Source of the DNA: Marivita sp003149565
Lineage (GTDB): Bacteria; Pseudomonadota; Alphaproteobacteria; Rhodobacterales; Rhodobacteraceae
Direction: 5' to 3' (one strand)
Length of the DNA stretch: 64,000 nt
Assembly (NCBI RefSeq): GCF_965216415.1
Contig: NZ_CBDCFU010000002.1
The notes below the pieces were generated by a model that was given only the letters and a program-made list of their open reading frames with translations, did not search any database and was not told the origin of the DNA. Shown here piece after piece: positions 61,307 through 64,000 of the stretch. Made by a program: the position numbers and the translations under genes. Position 1 is the first letter of the stretch, and each line of letters begins with the position of its first letter.

Positions 61307-62635
61307 TTAACCAGCCACAGAGCTTTCGAGCGCCGGGTATCGCGCCGCGAGTGTGGCGCCGCGTGTCACGAAGGATACGAGGAGGGCAATCCACAGACCG
61401 TGATTGCCAAAGGTCGGAACCAGCGCATAGGCGGTACCGCCATAGACCAGCGTTGACAGCGCCATCATGTTGCGCATGTCAGCCGTGCGTGTGGCCCCGA
61501 TGAAGACGCCATCAAGCATGAAGGACGCAAGCGCAAGCACCGGCGCGCAGACCATCCACGGGAGATAGGTGGCCGCTGCCGCCTGAACCCCGGCGTTCTT
61601 GGCCATGATCGCGACAATGTCATTGCCAAAGGTCCAGAAGCCGACCGCCAACAGAATCGAGGCCGCCAGCCCCCAAAGGCTCGCCACCCAGACCGAGCGG
61701 CGCAGCAGCGGCAGGGCCCGCGCGCCCACGGCCTGACCAACCAGCGCCTCGGCAGAAAAGGCAAAGCCGTCGAGCGCGTAGGCGGTGATGCTCAGAAATT
61801 GCAGCAGAACCTGATTTGCCGCGAGCGTCACATCACCAAAATCGGCGGCAAGAAAGAGAAAGGACAGGAAGATCACCTGAAGCAGCAGCGACCGGATCAG
61901 GATGTCGGAATTGACCTGCGCCATGCGCCGCAGCTTGACCCGGTCAAAGACCCGCGCCCAATCGCACCAGTCCGGTACGCGGAACGCGCTGCGGCAGAGA
62001 AAGAGGCCCATCGCCAGTCCACTCCACTCGGACAGGAAGGTGGCAAAGGCGACGCCATTCACGCCCCAACCCAGGCCCAGCACGAACCACAGGTTCAAAG
62101 CCACATTAAAACCGTTCATCCAGACCTGCAGCACCAGCACCGCGCGGGTGCGTTCCTGGGCGATGAGCCAGCCGGTTATGCCCAAGACGGCGATCGCGGC
62201 GGGGGCAGACCAGATACGGATCTGCAAGTAGCCGCGCGCCAGCGCCTCAACCTCGTCACTGGCGGGAGACAGGCGGAAGGCCGTCCAAAGGATCGGTACT
62301 TGCAGAAGGATGATCAGCGCGCCACCGACAAACCCGATCATCAGGACGCGCGTCAGGAGTGCCGCCACCTCGGCCCGGTTGCCCTGCCCCAATGCCTGCG
62401 CCGCCAGACCCGTGGTGCCCATCCGCAGAAAGCCGAAAATCCAGTAGATTGCCGACAGCACGACGGCACCGATGCCAACAGCACCGATGGGTGCCGCCTC
62501 GCCCATCTGGCCAACCACGCCCGTATCCACCGCGCCCAGGATGGGAATGGTGACATTGGACAGAACAATCGGCAGCGCGATCTTGAGAACGCGCCGGTTG
62601 GTGATGTCCTGCGGCCTCGCCGCGGTCTCAGTCAT
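61307..62635 (-). CDS. MATE-family transporter (DinF-like)
   Basis: 442 residues, twelve predicted membrane segments. DinF subfamily features: RVLKIALPIVLSNVTIPILG, AVDTGVVGQMGEAAPIGAVG and FLRMGTTGLAAQALGQGNRA, and in the second half TLAANQVLLQFLSITAYALD, GFAFSAEALVGQAVGAR. Overlaps the stop of the thioesterase gene by eight bases, so the three minus-strand genes 61307-63570 form one unit. Differs from the NorM-type exporter at 43367. Confidence 0.9.
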   Translation of the reverse strand: MTETAARPQDITNRRVLKIALPIVLSNVTIPILGAVDTGVVGQMGEAAPIGAVGIGAVVLSAIYWIFGFLRMGTTGLAAQALGQGNRAEVAALLTRVLMIGFVGGALIILLQVPILWTAFRLSPASDEVEALARGYLQIRIWSAPAAIAVLGITGWLIAQERTRAVLVLQVWMNGFNVALNLWFVLGLGWGVNGVAFATFLSEWSGLAMGLFLCRSAFRVPDWCDWARVFDRVKLRRMAQVNSDILIRSLLLQVIFLSFLFLAADFGDVTLAANQVLLQFLSITAYALDGFAFSAEALVGQAVGARALPLLRRSVWVASLWGLAASILLAVGFWTFGNDIVAIMAKNAGVQAAAATYLPWMVCAPVLALASFMLDGVFIGATRTADMRNMMALSTLVYGGTAYALVPTFGNHGLWIALLVSFVTRGATLAARYPALESSVAG

Positions 62636-63146
62636 TGGATTGGTCAGGCCTCGGCATCAGGAAATGCGCGGTCGCCTGCGCAAAAGGCCGGTTCTTGTTG
62701 TCCTGCCACGCTTCGGCCTGCACAGAAGCATAGCGGCGGCCCGCACGGGTGATCGTGGCACGCGCATAAGCGTCGCGCGGCAGACCAGAGCGGAGATAAT
62801 CCACAGTGAAGTCAATGGTCTTGGGCAGGCGCGGCAAGTTGCCGGCGGCCATTGCCTCGACATCCAAGGCTCCGCTTTCGAAATCTTCCCATATATACGA
62901 CCAGCTGAGTGAAATCACGGCGGTGACTTCAAGGAACGCAGCCGTGACGCCGCCGTGAATGGCTGGCAACATCGGATTTCCGATCAGCTTTTCATCATAG
63001 GACAAGACACCGGTCAGTTCGTCTCCACGACGATCAAAGCTGATGCCCATGAAGGTGATGTAGGGAACGCCGCTGACCAAGGCGTCAAGCGCGGCATCGC
63101 GGCGCTGTTTGACGATCTGAACGGGTTCGGGGGTCTTGCGCGCCAT
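62628..63146 (-). CDS. Hotdog-fold thioesterase (PaaI family), copy 1
   Basis: 172 residues from ATG 63146 (GGAGGG). Hotdog core: YITFMGISFDRRGDELTGVL, NPMLPAIHGGVTAAFLEVTA (catalytic-site HGG and Glu region) and TIDFTVDYLRSGLPRDAYAR. Acyl-CoA hydrolase of unknown chain specificity. The longer frame to 63377 is rejected because it runs inside the neighbour. Confidence 0.86.
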   Translation of the reverse strand: MARKTPEPVQIVKQRRDAALDALVSGVPYITFMGISFDRRGDELTGVLSYDEKLIGNPMLPAIHGGVTAAFLEVTAVISLSWSYIWEDFESGALDVEAMAAGNLPRLPKTIDFTVDYLRSGLPRDAYARATITRAGRRYASVQAEAWQDNKNRPFAQATAHFLMPRPDQSND

Positions 63147-63147
63147 C

Positions 63148-63570
63148 TCAGCGGCCCTCCACGGTAAACGCACCGGTCGCGGTGGCCACGGGACGGTTGG
63201 TGTCTTCGTCGCAAGCCGTGGCACGTACAAAGGCGACCGAGCGCGTGATATGATAGACCTCTGCCCGCGCCGTAATGGCCTGCCCCGGTGTGGCTGCACG
63301 CATGTAGTCGATGCGGAGATCGATAGTGGCTGTACCGGCAGGCGCGTCTGGATGGCACATGACAGCAGCGCCGCCACATGTATCCATCAGCGCAGACACC
63401 GCACCACCATGAATGACCCCGGTCTTCGGATCGCCGATGAACCGTTCGTCATAGGGCATGATGATTTCGGCGAGCCCGTCGCCAATGGACAGGATCTGCA
63501 TGCCCAGCGCCTTTGCATGGGGAATCAATTCGATGAACTGGCGGGCTATCTTGGCTTTGTCGGCGCTCAT
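63148..63570 (-). CDS. Hotdog-fold thioesterase (PaaI family), copy 2
   Basis: 140 residues from ATG 63570 with GAGGAA upstream. Hotdog core: KALGMQILSIGDGLAEIIMP, TGVIHGGAVSALMDTCGGAA (HGG with Asp, the classic PaaI site) and TIDLRIDYMRAATPGQAITA. Stop adjoins the second thioesterase start by one base. Divergent from the MerR gene, which may regulate the pair. Confidence 0.88.
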   Translation of the reverse strand: MSADKAKIARQFIELIPHAKALGMQILSIGDGLAEIIMPYDERFIGDPKTGVIHGGAVSALMDTCGGAAVMCHPDAPAGTATIDLRIDYMRAATPGQAITARAEVYHITRSVAFVRATACDEDTNRPVATATGAFTVEGR

Positions 63571-63712
63571 TCTGTGTTCCTCAATCTCTGCCCTAGCCAT
63601 ACGCCGGACTTGGCCCGAGGGCCAGACACCGTCGCCTTGCGGGTGCAATGCTGCTCTATTGCCGATTGAATCCGAAGAAACTATGGTTTCCCCGAGGTGA
63701 GGAGGGAGTTTG

Positions 63713-64000
63713 ATGGCCGAGCAAAAACTCAGCTTTAAAGAGATGTGCGCCAAGTTCGACGTAACGCCGCGAACGCTGAGATATTACGAGTATATTGAAC
63801 TCCTTCAGCCGGAACGGGATGGCAGGTCGCGCTGGTACGGGCCGAAAGAAGTGGCCCGTATGACGCTGATCCTGCGCGGGCGCAAATTCGGATTTCAACT
63901 CGAAGACATCCGACAGTGGCTTTTGATCTACGAACACGAAGGAACCGAGGCACAGATGCGGGCCTGGATCGAGCTTGCCGACCGCCAGCTGGGAGAGCTG
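63713..64000 (+). CDS. MerR-family regulator, partial
   Basis: First 96 residues; cut by the right edge. GAGGAGGGAG precedes the ATG. The N-terminal winged helix reads LSFKEMCAKFDVTPRTLRYY, EYIELLQPERDGRSRWYGPK, EVARMTLILRGRKFGFQLED, followed by the start of the dimerisation helix. It resembles MerR-type regulators of acyl-CoA catabolism. Divergent from the thioesterase/MATE unit, 142 bases away. Confidence 0.85.
   Translation, partial: MAEQKLSFKEMCAKFDVTPRTLRYYEYIELLQPERDGRSRWYGPKEVARMTLILRGRKFGFQLEDIRQWLLIYEHEGTEAQMRAWIELADRQLGEL

Overview
The window reads as chromosomal DNA of a marine-type alphaproteobacterium, most likely Rhodobacterales (Roseobacter group). The basis is the high G+C content, three TRAP-type uptake systems, a small-molecule catabolic gene set (malonate, alpha-glucosides, a molybdenum hydroxylase), a separate trpA and trpB, and several small proteins of types I associate with that order. 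This is judged from gene families only; no database was searched.

Layout. 1-8843: a Tat-exported TRAP receptor (cut by the window edge) divergent from a GMC oxidoreductase, then a complete malonate module: a GntR/FCD regulator divergent from a TRAP transporter (P, Q, M), malonyl-CoA decarboxylase and malonyl-CoA synthetase. 9094-15186: an accessory stretch with a GNAT-like protein, an intact IS3-family element with 27-bp ends, a GT1-type glycosyltransferase, a small secreted protein, the tail of a broken tyrosine integrase and a ketopantoate reductase-like gene. 15661-25228: an alpha-glucoside island with a LacI regulator, the AglE/F/G/K ABC importer and two consecutive GH13 glucosidases. 25749-36070: a GlxA-type AraC regulator, a second TRAP system transcribed together with a CoxM/CoxS/CoxL-like molybdenum hydroxylase, a divergent TetR regulator, a DUF1330 protein and a ProC-like reductase. 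36241-40881: a 5' integrase relic, a BTAD/TolB-like/TPR regulator divergent from a DUF1127 protein, then a gene-poor stretch with a tRNA-Lys 3' fragment, a perfect 22-bp hairpin, a PemK/MazF-like gene and an intact tRNA-Ser(GCU). 41071-64000: mostly core genes: ychF, two MATE exporters, a nickel/cobalt permease with a DUF1007 partner, ppk2, trpA, lldD-like, rplY, chrA, pth, DUF2332, DUF2237, a membrane-tethered LuxR-type regulator beside two aspartate-rich secreted proteins, trpB, two hotdog thioesterases and a MerR regulator cut by the right edge.

How the genes work together. The malonate genes import malonate, activate it to malonyl-CoA and decarboxylate it to acetyl-CoA under a regulator whose GTATAC-core sites lie in the shared promoter region. 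The agl genes import and hydrolyse alpha-glucosides under two phased LacI-type operators. The second TRAP system is co-oriented with a three-subunit hydroxylase through tight stop-start overlaps, so an imported acid is probably its substrate.

The most unusual observations are two arrays of four consecutive, mutually different ~20-bp palindromes (50745-50830 and 60950-61041), each abutting the stop codon of a minus-strand gene. Next are a pair of paralogous secreted proteins with very long Asp-rich tails next to a membrane LuxR regulator, and mobile-element relics (two pieces of one integrase type 22 kb apart, a tRNA-Lys fragment and a two-motif inverted arrangement at 12943-13033). I did not find a CRISPR array or a recognisable anti-phage system.
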